Shown here: piece by piece, positions 52,949 through 61,251 of the stretch | Numbering within the stretch: position 1 is the stretch's first letter | Layout: each line of letters opens with the position of its first letter | Source: Myxococcales bacterium | Lineage (GTDB): Bacteria; Myxococcota_A; Polyangia; Polyangiales; Ga0077539 | Direction of reading: 5' to 3' | NCBI GenBank assembly: GCA_030652255.1 | Contig: JAUSAZ010000107.1 | Span: 1-64,000, forward strand | DNA: 64,000 bases | Translations under genes and position numbers: made by a program | Notes under the pieces: generated by a model | Database searches by the model: none | Seen by the model: the letters and a program-made list of their open reading frames with translations, nothing else | What the model was told of the DNA's origin: nothing

Positions 52949-53506
52949 TCAGGCGCGCTTCAACGCGCGGCCGTCGAGCCGCGGGAAGCTGATCTTGCAG
53001 GTGCCCGCGGCGTCCAGGCCCGCCACCCGCGCCGCGCCCGCGGCGTCGAGCGCGCCCTCCACGACCGACCCGTCGGGCAGCTCGATGCGGTAGCGGGCGA
53101 AGCGCACCGGGTCGCCCGCCGGGTCCTTCAACTCCACCTCGATCCAGTGCTTCGTCTCGACCGGGGCGACCGGGTCGACGGGGTCGACGTCCCCGGGGTC
53201 TTCGCCGCCGCCCATGCCCGACACGTCGAGGGTCTCGTGGTCGAGGAAGAGCGCGCGCTCGCCCAGCAGCACCGCCACGCGCTCGGCGACCTCGTCGTCG
53301 GAGTAGCCCGCCGCCGACCCCAGCGGGTCGTGCCACGCCAGGGCGTCGCGCAGCGCGCGGACGTTGCCGTCGTCGTCGTCGAGCAGCGGCGAGAGCACCG
53401 CGCGGGCCTGATCGATGTCGAGGGGCGCGCGGTCGGACGGCGCCCCGTCGATGCGCCGGTCGAAGATCGCCGCGTACCCGCCCCGTCGTGAGAGCCGCGT
53501 GGCCAT
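52949..53506 (-). CDS. Protein with type-VI-associated beta domain
   Basis: 185 residues. After an N-terminal helical part (DIDQARAVLSPLLDDD, DDEVAERVAVLLGERA) there is a beta domain (HWIEVELKDPAGDPVRFARY, YRIELPDGSVVEGALDAAG, GTCKISFPRLDG) typical of short proteins beside LysM and VgrG-like genes in myxobacteria (impression, not verified). A low-complexity Pro/Asp/Val linker joins the halves. Likely works with the downstream LysM protein. Confidence 0.7.
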   Translation of the reverse strand: MATRLSRRGGYAAIFDRRIDGAPSDRAPLDIDQARAVLSPLLDDDDGNVRALRDALAWHDPLGSAAGYSDDEVAERVAVLLGERALFLDHETLDVSGMGGGEDPGDVDPVDPVAPVETKHWIEVELKDPAGDPVRFARYRIELPDGSVVEGALDAAGAARVAGLDAAGTCKISFPRLDGRALKRA

Positions 53507-53539
53507 TGCACCGGGGACGGTAGCGAAGCCCCGCCCCGC

Positions 53540-54526
53540 TCACAAGCGCGGGCGGCCGACCACCCTCACGACGCCGCGGGCCCCCGTGAGCAGTCGCTGC
53601 GCCGCGGCCTCCAGCGCGGGCGCGAGCTCCGGCGGGTCGAGCAGCTCGAAGTCCACGTCGGCGTGCAGGATGAGCGCCGCCAGCGCGGCCTCGGTGTCGG
53701 CGCCCACCGTGAGGATGGTGCGTCGCGGCGAGCGCGCCTCGAGCGTGCCGATCCAGGTGGGGATCTTCGCCGCGAGCTCGTCGACGGCGCCCACGAGCAG
53801 CAGGCGGGCGCGGAAGCTGTAGGGGGCCGACACGAGCGCGCGCGCGGCGTAGGCCGCGATGCCCCCCGGGGGTTCGCGCGGGACGAAGCGCCGGGACGTC
53901 ACGTCGACTTCGCGGGAGGCGATGCGGTCGACGCGGAAGGTGCGGAAGTCGTCGCGGTCGACGTCGCGCGCGACGAGGTACCAGCGCATGCGCGCGTGCA
54001 CCAGGCGCAGCGGCTCGACGGTGCGGCGGCTGGGGGCGCCGCGCGAGTCCAGGTAGGAGAAGCGGGCCTCGAGGGTGTCGCGGCACGCCCCGGCGAGCGT
54101 CGCCAGCACGCGGAAGTCGATGCGCGGCCGGCCGTCGGGCAGCGCGAGCGTGGCGGCCTCGATGGCGCCGAGCTTGCGCCGCGCCCTCGGGGGCAGCACC
54201 TGGTTGAGCTTCGCCAGCACGGCGACCGCGACCTCCTCCGCGGGGCCGTTGGACCCGGCGCTCGCCGCCAGCGCCACCGCCACCGCCACGGCCTCATCGT
54301 CGTCGAGCAGCAATGGCGGTGTGGTGGTGCCGCGGCCCAGGCGGTAGCCGCCCCCCACGCCGGACGACGAGTCGATGGCGTAGCCGAGGTCGCGGAGCCG
54401 GTCGACGTCGCGGCGGAGGGTGCGCACGTCGACCTCGAGGCGTTCGCCGAGATCGCGCCCCGACCACTCCCCGCGCGCCTGAAGCAGTGACAGCAGGCGG
54501 AGCACGCGCGTCGAGGTGGTCAGCAC
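53540..54526 (-). CDS. HTH-WYL transcriptional regulator (YafY-like)
   Basis: 328 residues. Winged helix at the N-terminus (STRVLRLLSLLQARGEWSGR, DVRTLRRDVDRLRDLGY) with GVGGGYRLG wing, followed by a WYL ligand-binding domain (ARFSYLDSRGAPSRRTVEPL and MRWYLVARDVDRDDFRTFRV) and a C-terminal extension. GTG start at 54524-54526 matches family starts; a TTG-initiated frame to 54562 is the alternative. Divergent from the GFA-family gene, which it may control. Confidence 0.9.
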   Translation of the reverse strand: MLTTSTRVLRLLSLLQARGEWSGRDLGERLEVDVRTLRRDVDRLRDLGYAIDSSSGVGGGYRLGRGTTTPPLLLDDDEAVAVAVALAASAGSNGPAEEVAVAVLAKLNQVLPPRARRKLGAIEAATLALPDGRPRIDFRVLATLAGACRDTLEARFSYLDSRGAPSRRTVEPLRLVHARMRWYLVARDVDRDDFRTFRVDRIASREVDVTSRRFVPREPPGGIAAYAARALVSAPYSFRARLLLVGAVDELAAKIPTWIGTLEARSPRRTILTVGADTEAALAALILHADVDFELLDPPELAPALEAAAQRLLTGARGVVRVVGRPRL

Positions 54527-54611
54527 CGCGGCGAAACTATCGAGGACCGATTCTGTCCGCAATCGGGGATAGGAGTGCCTCTACCGCGAGAGAGCGGTGA
54601 AGGAGCCGACG

Positions 54612-54998
54612 ATGGACAAGAAGCACTACACGGGGAGCTGCGCCTGCGGGCGGGTGAAGTTCGAGGCCGACATCGACGTTTCGCAGGGCACGCACAAGTG
54701 CAACTGCACCCACTGCTGGAAGCGGCGGTGGTGGTCGGTGAAGGTGGAGCCCGAGGACTTCCGGGTGCTGTCGGGCGAGGACGCGCTCGACCCGTCGGGG
54801 CGCTTCTGCGCCTCGTGCGGGGTGTGCACGTACCGCCGCGCGCCGGTCGCCGAGTGGAACCCCACGGCCTACGTCTCGGTGAACGTGGCGAGCCTCGACG
54901 ACCTCCCCCCGGCCGACCTGGTCGCGGCGAAGGTCACCTACTACGACGGCCGCCACGACAACTGGTGGTCGACGCCCGCCGAGGTGCGCCACCTCTGA
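54612..54998 (+). CDS. GFA/CENP-V-type zinc protein
   Basis: 128 residues. Cysteines of the Mss4-like zinc fold are present: GSCACGRVKF, HKCNCTHCWKRRW and GRFCASCGVCTYRR. The GFA family binds glutathione or formaldehyde adducts in some members; here the role is not proven. GGAG 6 bases before the ATG fixes the start. Divergent from the WYL regulator over an 85-base gap. Confidence 0.88.
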   Translation: MDKKHYTGSCACGRVKFEADIDVSQGTHKCNCTHCWKRRWWSVKVEPEDFRVLSGEDALDPSGRFCASCGVCTYRRAPVAEWNPTAYVSVNVASLDDLPPADLVAAKVTYYDGRHDNWWSTPAEVRHL

Positions 54999-55014
54999 CG
55001 GGGCGCAGCGACGC

Positions 55015-55797
55015 TCAGGGGAACTCCACCCGGCGGAACCCGTGCCGCTCGCAGAGCTCGCGCTCGAAGCCCGGCAGGTGGGCGCGGCCCATGACGGCGA
55101 GCGCGGGCCCCGCGTCGGGGTGGTCGGCGAGCATGCGCACCGTGCCGTCGGCCATCAGCGTGTCGCGCGCCGTGAGGATCGCGGCCATCGGGTGCAGCAG
55201 CCAGCTCCACGGGTAGCGCCGCAGGAGCAGGGCGGGCGGCAGCAGCAGCAGCATGTGCCACTGGAGGGCGACGTTGACCCAGCGGAGCGCGGCGTCGAGC
55301 CCGTCGAGCGCGCCGCCCGGGACGACGAGGCGCAGCGCGGCGACCGCGAGGTGCGCGAAGAAGCTCGCGAACATCACGGACATGTAGAGCGACGCGACGT
55401 GCAGCGAGAGCGGCGCCCGCGCGGTGCGCTCGATCTCCTCGGTGTGCCCGTGCGAGGCCTGCTTCGCCTCGACGATGGTGCTGCCCTTGACCGCGCCGAG
55501 GGTGAGCGCCCGCAGCGCGAGGCGCGGGAGGTAGATCAGCCAGCGCAGGGCGCCGCCCGCGAGGATCTGCTTCGCCTGGAAGGTCTCGACGCCGCGGAGC
55601 GCGACCTGCTCGACGACCTCGCGGCCGACCGCGGCGGCGGGGGCGAGCTTCACGTGCGCCTCGCCGAGCGCGATGACGAGTCGGGCTTCGGGTCCGGGGC
55701 CGACGAGCAGGCGCACGGCGTAGCTGAGGGGCATCTGGTGCGCCCGCAGCAGCGCGGCGCGCGCTCCGGGGGTCAGGGCGTCGGCGGTGGTGGGCAT
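55015..55797 (-). CDS. TraB/PrgY-like membrane protein
   Basis: 260 residues. The start has a TraB-type block (VIALGEAHVKLAPAAAVGRE) and the C-terminus matches its second half (VMGRAHLPGFERELCERHGF); between are two or three membrane segments (SVMFASFFAHLAVAALRLVV, ALQWHMLLLLPPALLL). The family includes pheromone-shutdown proteins and is thought to be protease-like, but the chemistry is unsettled. Start chosen at the ATG 55795-55797 to match family lengths; the upstream frame is a Gly/Arg-rich shadow. Confidence 0.6.
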   Translation of the reverse strand: MPTTADALTPGARAALLRAHQMPLSYAVRLLVGPGPEARLVIALGEAHVKLAPAAAVGREVVEQVALRGVETFQAKQILAGGALRWLIYLPRLALRALTLGAVKGSTIVEAKQASHGHTEEIERTARAPLSLHVASLYMSVMFASFFAHLAVAALRLVVPGGALDGLDAALRWVNVALQWHMLLLLPPALLLRRYPWSWLLHPMAAILTARDTLMADGTVRMLADHPDAGPALAVMGRAHLPGFERELCERHGFRRVEFP

Positions 55798-55926
55798 CGG
55801 GGTGGCGGAGTGTACGGGCGATCGCCGTCGCGCGCCGCGGGTCGGTCGGCCGCTGCCTGCCCGCCGCATGGAACCTCCGGGCCCGCCCCCGAACCCGTCC
55901 GCCCTCCGGGGCGCTAGAACCACCCC

Positions 55927-56157
55927 ATGGACGTGTCGATCAGCCATTGGTACGGCTGCGGCTACCCCGAGGTCGCCGCGGCGCTCGCCGCCGAGGTCGC
56001 CGGGGCGCTGGGGGTCGTCGTGCGGCTCGTGCCCGGGGGCGGCGAGCGGGAGTTCACGGTGCGCGTCGACGGCCGGGTGGTCTTCACCCGCGCCGACCGC
56101 GGGCGCCTGCCGACGCCCGACGAGATGCTGGAGCTGGTCGCCGCGCGGCGCGCCTGA
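55927..56157 (+). CDS. SelW/Rdx-like protein with one redox Cys
   Basis: 76 residues. Small thioredoxin-like fold of the SelT/W/H (Rdx) family: VSISHWYGCGYPEVAAALAA, GVVVRLVPGGGEREFTVRVD, GRVVFTRADRGRLPTPDEML. The family redox motif is CxxC or CxxU, but here the first position is Trp (HWYGCGY), leaving only Cys11. It might use monothiol chemistry, or act as a non-redox relative. Between a divergent TraB-like gene and a convergent phosphoesterase. Confidence 0.8.
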   Translation: MDVSISHWYGCGYPEVAAALAAEVAGALGVVVRLVPGGGEREFTVRVDGRVVFTRADRGRLPTPDEMLELVAARRA

Positions 56158-56191
56158 GGGCAGGAGTCGCCCACGCCATCAGTCCCCTGCC

Positions 56192-56788
56192 TCACCGTTG
56201 CGACAGCGACGTCGGCGTCCACGGCAGCCCCGTCTCGCAGTCGACGTGGCGCAGCGACACCCCCTCGGGCGACACCTCGATCACGCCGAACACGATCGGC
56301 AGCTTGAAGCGACGAGGCCCGACCGAGCCCGGGTTGAACACCGTCAGGCCCCGGTCGTGCGCCGCGAAGGGGACGTGCGAGTGACCGCACACCACCAGCC
56401 CCGCGCCGCTCGCCCGCGCGAGGCGACCCACGTCCGCGCGCACCCGCGTTCGATCGACCGCGATGTGCGTCAGCAGCAGCGTCAACAGCACCCGGTCGCC
56501 GTCGCACACCGCCCCGTGGACGACGTCCGGCAGCTCCGTCACGCGGGCGTCGATGTTGCCGCGCACCGCCGTCACCGGCGCGAGCGACGAGAGCAGCCGT
56601 AGCACCGCGAGGTCACCGACGTCGCCCGCATGAAGGATGCGGTGCGGCGCCACGTCGGCGATGCGCCCCGCGAGCGCGGGGTGGGGCGTGGAGTGCGTGT
56701 CGGCCACCACCACGAGGCGCAATGCGCCGTCGACCAGCGCGAAGGTCTCGCTCGCCTCGACCAGCACGGGTGCCGCGGCTCGCCTCAT
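56192..56788 (-). CDS. YfcE/MJ0936-type metallophosphoesterase
   Basis: 198 residues. The calcineurin-like metal site is complete: RLVVVADTHS (DxH), LHAGDVGD, VRGNIDA and VVCGHSHVPFAAH, followed by FNPGSVGPRRF. Small cytosolic phosphodiesterase of unknown physiological substrate. Start is ATG at 56786-56788. Divergent from the metzincin-motif gene. Confidence 0.92.
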   Translation of the reverse strand: MRRAAAPVLVEASETFALVDGALRLVVVADTHSTPHPALAGRIADVAPHRILHAGDVGDLAVLRLLSSLAPVTAVRGNIDARVTELPDVVHGAVCDGDRVLLTLLLTHIAVDRTRVRADVGRLARASGAGLVVCGHSHVPFAAHDRGLTVFNPGSVGPRRFKLPIVFGVIEVSPEGVSLRHVDCETGLPWTPTSLSQR

Positions 56789-56914
56789 GGGCTCGTGCAG
56801 TGCCGTCGGACCGGCGCCCTCGTCAAGCGCTCGACGACCACGAATCCCAGGCCACCGCCCCGCCCCCCCCGATTGACACCGCCCGCCGCGGCTGTTCGCA
56901 TCACGCTCGCCGTC

Positions 56915-59110
56915 ATGCCGAAGCCGCTCGCCCACGTCACCATCGCGCTCCGACGGGTGCTCGGGTTCACCCCGGCGATGCTCACCGGAACCACCGACGC
57001 GTACCTGCTGCTCCGCGTCGACACCCGATGGGCCGGGCGCACCGCGACGATCGCCCCCGGCGCCACGGAGCTCGCCCTCGGGGGCGCGACGGAGTTCACC
57101 TTCGAGGTCACCCGCGGCGGACCCACCGACATCACCGTGCAGGCCGTGCTCTACGACGACCGCGGCGACACCCACGCCCGCCTGCGGGACGTCTCCGCCA
57201 CCGTGGACTTCCCCTGGGCCGACGGCACCCGCGTGCTCGGGCCCGCCGGCGGGCTCCAGGTGGAGTGCGTCGTCACCACGAAGCTCTACCCCTCGCGCTC
57301 GCCGCCGAAGGTGCCGCGCGGCTCGGCGGGCGTGAAGAGCGGCGCCGTCCTGGTGCTGCCGCACACGCTCCACGTCGAGCTCACCGAGGTGCTCGGGCTC
57401 TACCAGCCGGTCACCCCGTCGCCCGCGAGCAACCAGCGCGCCGCCATGGCCGTCCCGGGCTACACCAGCGGCGACCACCGCGGGCGCATCTTCCTCAACG
57501 CCGACCTCACCGGCGCCTTCAAGAAGGACTCCCAGCTCATCCAGCTCACGGCCACCGTGACCGCCGAGGGCGGTCCCATCCCCCCGGGCGCGAAGCTCCT
57601 GTGGACGGTGTTCGAGCCCGACAACCCGGCCAACACCTGGATGCGCCCCGACGCCGCGATGACCCCCAACGTGCACCGCCAGTGGGGCCCGCTGCTCGAC
57701 GCGGGCGACTACGCGGGGAGCAGCGTGAAGCGCGCCACCGGCCCGTCGGGCAACGACGCCGAAGGCACCTTCGACCACGACCCCGTCTGGGAGCAGGTGG
57801 GCCCCTACGCCCTCGACGCGCGCAACCCGTCGGTCGCCGCGACGGACATCGTCGGCGGCAAGAGCGCCGTCACCCTGCACTGCCGCAACGAGGGCGGCGA
57901 GCGCTTCATGGTCACCGCCGACATCGAGAACCCCGCGCCCGCGCAGGCCTTCGCCGCGCGCACCGGCGTGATGACCATGTGGAAGCGCGTCGACCTGCGC
58001 TACCTCCGCATGGACGGCGCCGTCGACCTGCCCGTCGACCGCATCCCCCCGGCGCTCGAGCCCGCGTGCGTGCAGCTCGACGTGGCGCCGATGGCGGCGA
58101 CGAAGAAGTCACCGCAGCACCTCGCGAAGAGCCCGAAGACCTACCACGACGAGGTGGGGCCCTACGTCGAGTCGGAGTTCGCCGAGAAGGGCAAGGGGGG
58201 GTGGTTCTGCCTCATCGCCGCCAAGGAGCCCTACAAGCTCAAGGACGTGCCCGGCGCCAAGAAGCCGCCGCCCCTCTACGAGGGCCCCGCGAGCATCGTG
58301 CACGACGCCAGCATCAACGAAGACCTGGTCGAGATCGCCGTCACCGCGGCGATGGACACGGCCACGCGCACGGCGCTGCGCACCAACGTGCAGTCACTGG
58401 AGTTCGCGTGGGAGGACCCCCCGGGCACCGCCCGCACGGTGCTCTTCGACGTGTACTCCGCCAAGCGCCTCACGGGGCCGCCCGACCGCATCCAGCTGCG
58501 GCTCTACGAGAACGACGTCACGCCGGAGTTCGAGCCCAACGACGGCTCCATCGCGGCGGCCTACAAGTCACAGATCTCGTACTACCCGCAGGGCAGGGTC
58601 GAGGGCGGCGCCTGGCACGCGGGCGGGTACCGCATCCCGAACACCGCGAAGGTGAAGGTGTTCTCCGCCGAGGGGTCGGCCTACGTCGCGGGGACAAGCC
58701 CCTCCCTCAACGCCAAGGGCCCCGACGGCAAGGTGATCAACGGGAGCAACGGCAAGCCCGCGGACTACTTCGCCGGGCGCACCATCGTCTTCACGCAGCA
58801 CCGCAAGCTCTACGACCCGAACGCGACGCCTCCGGGGCCGCGCGCAGGGTCGGGCGACAAGCTGCTCATGATCATCATCCACGAGCTCGCGCACGCCTTC
58901 GGCAACCCCCACAAGTGCGGCAACTTCGACTTCCTCGTCCCCCGGACGAAGACCTGCTGCATGAACTACTACAACACCTGGGTCACCGCCCCGGACCACT
59001 CCCTCATCGCGGGCTTCGACAACATCATGGGCTTCGAGCTCTGCGGCCGGCACATCTGGTCGATCCGCCGCACGCACCTCGAAGACAACCCCGCCCTGGG
59101 GTGGAAGTGA
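56915..59110 (+). CDS. Large protein with metzincin-type zinc site
   Basis: 731 residues with no obvious signal peptide. The first ~600 residues are beta-rich (TRWAGRTATIAPGATELALG, GRIFLNADLTGAFKKD..). Near the C-terminus there is HELAHAFGNPH (His656, Glu657, His660, His666), the full HExxHxxGxxH metzincin zinc motif, and CCMNYY as a possible Met-turn. It could be a protease delivered by a secretion machine, since it is cytosolic by sequence and linked to the 270-residue gene one base after its stop. I do not recognise the family. Confidence 0.75.
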   Translation: MPKPLAHVTIALRRVLGFTPAMLTGTTDAYLLLRVDTRWAGRTATIAPGATELALGGATEFTFEVTRGGPTDITVQAVLYDDRGDTHARLRDVSATVDFPWADGTRVLGPAGGLQVECVVTTKLYPSRSPPKVPRGSAGVKSGAVLVLPHTLHVELTEVLGLYQPVTPSPASNQRAAMAVPGYTSGDHRGRIFLNADLTGAFKKDSQLIQLTATVTAEGGPIPPGAKLLWTVFEPDNPANTWMRPDAAMTPNVHRQWGPLLDAGDYAGSSVKRATGPSGNDAEGTFDHDPVWEQVGPYALDARNPSVAATDIVGGKSAVTLHCRNEGGERFMVTADIENPAPAQAFAARTGVMTMWKRVDLRYLRMDGAVDLPVDRIPPALEPACVQLDVAPMAATKKSPQHLAKSPKTYHDEVGPYVESEFAEKGKGGWFCLIAAKEPYKLKDVPGAKKPPPLYEGPASIVHDASINEDLVEIAVTAAMDTATRTALRTNVQSLEFAWEDPPGTARTVLFDVYSAKRLTGPPDRIQLRLYENDVTPEFEPNDGSIAAAYKSQISYYPQGRVEGGAWHAGGYRIPNTAKVKVFSAEGSAYVAGTSPSLNAKGPDGKVINGSNGKPADYFAGRTIVFTQHRKLYDPNATPPGPRAGSGDKLLMIIIHELAHAFGNPHKCGNFDFLVPRTKTCCMNYYNTWVTAPDHSLIAGFDNIMGFELCGRHIWSIRRTHLEDNPALGWK

Positions 59111-59111
59111 C

Positions 59112-59924
59112 ATGAGCGCCGAAGACCTCCTCGCGCCGCTGGTCATCGACACCGAGGACGCCTATCCCCTGGGCGCCCCGGTGCACGTCGGCGTCACCCT
59201 CTCCCTCACCACGGCCGAGGCCATGGTGTGGATCCCCCCCACGGACCCGCTGCTCGCCCAGGAGCCCATCGAGCTCGGGCTGAGCTCCCTCGACGACGGC
59301 CGGGTGGTGTTCCCGCTCGCCCCCTTCAGCCCGCGGCCGCGCCACGACGACGCCCTCGCCCTCGCCCTCACCGGCGATCGCCCCCTGCGCGTCCTCGTCG
59401 ACCTGTCCCCGTGGCTCCCCGACGACCTCGCGCCCGGCTCGTACCGCGCCACGCTCCGCTACCACTGCCTCCGCGAGGAGGCCCTGAGCCCCCCCTTCGC
59501 GCTGCACCTGCGCGCCCCGCACGCCGGCGACCGCACCTTCCTCGCCGAGCTCACGCCCCCGAAGCACCCCGAGCAGTCGTGGGGGCAATGGACCCTCTCG
59601 CCCCCCTCGCCGCGCCCGCCCGAGCTCGACGCCCTCTTCCGCGACGACCCGGTGCGCTTCAACCGCGCGCTGCGCCACCTGCTGGTCGAGGCCGCGCGGC
59701 TCGACACCTTCAACCTCTCCCTCCTCGATCGGCTCACGGGCGTGTACGCCCTCGACGGGGCGCTGCTCCAGGTCGAGCTGCTGCGGATGCGCGGCGAGCT
59801 CGCGGCGGCCGAGGCCCTGGCCGACCGCGTGCGCGCCGATCACCCCGGCGGCGCCGCGGCCCTCGACGCACTCGACCGCGACGAGGGCACCATCGCCACG
59901 ATGCGCGGCGCGCAGCTCGGCTGA
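59112..59924 (+). CDS. Partner of metzincin-motif protein, unknown
   Basis: 270 residues, beta-rich first half (LLAPLVIDTEDAYPLGAPVH, PGSYRATLRYHCLREEAL), then a helical C-terminus (DDPVRFNRALRHLLVEAARL and YALDGALLQVELLRMRGELA) resembling a TPR-like hairpin. It starts one base after the preceding stop (TGA-C-ATG) and is probably an immunity, chaperone or loading factor for the metzincin-motif protein (inference). Confidence 0.65.
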   Translation: MSAEDLLAPLVIDTEDAYPLGAPVHVGVTLSLTTAEAMVWIPPTDPLLAQEPIELGLSSLDDGRVVFPLAPFSPRPRHDDALALALTGDRPLRVLVDLSPWLPDDLAPGSYRATLRYHCLREEALSPPFALHLRAPHAGDRTFLAELTPPKHPEQSWGQWTLSPPSPRPPELDALFRDDPVRFNRALRHLLVEAARLDTFNLSLLDRLTGVYALDGALLQVELLRMRGELAAAEALADRVRADHPGGAAALDALDRDEGTIATMRGAQLG

Positions 59925-60000
59925 GTTGCCTCCCGCGCAACCCCGTGTTGCCGGGTGCCCCGATTGTGCAACCCTGGCGCGGCCGTATCATCGTGCCGTG

Positions 60001-61122
60001 ATGAATCGTCGAACCCTCCTCGGGGCGATCGCGTCGGCGCCGGTGGTCGCAGCCTGCGACCGCACGCCGCAGGCGCTGATCGTCCCGCGAGAAACGAGGC
60101 TCCCCATGACCGAGAACGTCGTCCGCAACGTCGAGCCCCTGGGCTTCCCGTGGCGCACCCCCGACCCCTTCCTCTTCTGCGTCCACCACGACGACGCGTA
60201 CCCCGCGGGCAACGCCGCCCTCGGGCCCGCGGTCTCCCTCGCGGGCCGCAACATCGGCAGCGATTTCGCCAACCGCGACGGCTGGAACATGTACCACGGC
60301 GACGTGGTGCCCGGCTTCCCGCAGCACCCGCACCGCGGCTTCGAGACCGTCACCGTCGTGCGCCAGGGGCTCATCGACCACTCCGACTCCCTCGGCGCGA
60401 CGGCGCGCTACGGCGGCGGCGACACCCAGTGGCTCACCGCGGGGCGGGGCATCGTGCACGCGGAGATGTTCCCGCTGTTGTCGCGCGAGTCGCGCAACCC
60501 CGCCGAGCTCTTCCAGATCTGGCTCAACCTCCCGGCGGCCGACAAGATGGTGGAGCCCCACTTCACGATGCTCTGGCGCGACAGCATCCCGAGGCACACC
60601 GCTCTCGACGACAACGGCAAGACCACCGAGGTCACCGTCGTCGCGGGCAGCTACGGCGACCGCCGCGCCCCGGCGCCGCCGCCCCACTCGTGGGCCCACC
60701 GCCCCGAGACCGAGGTCGCCATCTGGACCCTGAAGCTCGCGCCCGGCGCCCGCTTCACGCTCCCGCAGGTGCGGCGCGGCACCAACCGCACGCTCTACTT
60801 CTTCCGCGGCACCGGCCTGCGCGTGGGCGACCGCGACGTCGCCGCGCGCCACCTCGTCGAGCTGCGCGAGTCGCTCCCCGCGACCCTCGTCAACGGCCCC
60901 GACGAGTCCGAGGTGCTGCTGCTACAGGGCAAGGCCATCGGCGAGCCCGTCGCCCAGCACGGACCCTTCGTGATGAACACCCGCGCGGAGATCCAGCAGG
61001 CCTTCTCGGACTACCAGCGCACCCGCTTCGGCGGATGGCCCTGGCCCAGCGACGGCCCGGTGCACGGCCCCACCGGCGAGCGCTTCGCCCGCCACGCTGA
61101 CGGCCGCATCGAGCGCGCCTGA
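60001..61122 (+). CDS. Pirin-family cupin with export signal
   Basis: 373 residues. The start MNRRTLLGAIASAPVVAACD combines a twin-arginine-like motif with a lipobox (Cys19), so the protein appears exported as a lipoprotein. The cupin body is classic pirin: FPQHPHRGFETVTVV and GRGIVHAEMFP (metal His/His/His/Glu), ELFQIWLNLP, and the second cupin RTLYFFRGTGLRVG-like block. Pirins are normally cytosolic or nuclear and can act as quercetin dioxygenases. An internal ATG would give an unexported form. Confidence 0.85.
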   Translation: MNRRTLLGAIASAPVVAACDRTPQALIVPRETRLPMTENVVRNVEPLGFPWRTPDPFLFCVHHDDAYPAGNAALGPAVSLAGRNIGSDFANRDGWNMYHGDVVPGFPQHPHRGFETVTVVRQGLIDHSDSLGATARYGGGDTQWLTAGRGIVHAEMFPLLSRESRNPAELFQIWLNLPAADKMVEPHFTMLWRDSIPRHTALDDNGKTTEVTVVAGSYGDRRAPAPPPHSWAHRPETEVAIWTLKLAPGARFTLPQVRRGTNRTLYFFRGTGLRVGDRDVAARHLVELRESLPATLVNGPDESEVLLLQGKAIGEPVAQHGPFVMNTRAEIQQAFSDYQRTRFGGWPWPSDGPVHGPTGERFARHADGRIERA

Positions 61123-61247
61123 GAAGGTCAGCACAGACCTGCTGCGCCCCCGGATCCAGCGGTCGGGCGCGCTCGAAATACCCCGCGTATGTCTCGCGCG
61201 CCCTCCCTCGTCTCCGGGTGCTCGCGACGGTCTGTGCTGACCTTCTC
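61121..61247. repeat. 127-bp imperfect palindrome in convergent gap
   Basis: Outer arms GAGAAGGTCAGCACAGACC (61121-61139) and its exact complement at 61229-61247. Inside, CCCGGA/TCCGGG (61150-61155, 61213-61218) and GGGCGCG/CGCGCCC (61166-61172, 61196-61202) are centred on the same point (61184), with ATAC/GTAT one base off. The left arm overlaps the pirin stop and the element fills the convergent gap. No target-site duplication or T tract is visible. Either a MITE/REP-like element or a bidirectional terminator. Confidence 0.85.
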
Positions 61248-61251
61248 GCTG

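Noticed and set aside
56192..57880. 562-codon minus-strand frame
   Set aside because: Its last third is the phosphoesterase; the front is antisense to the metzincin-motif gene.
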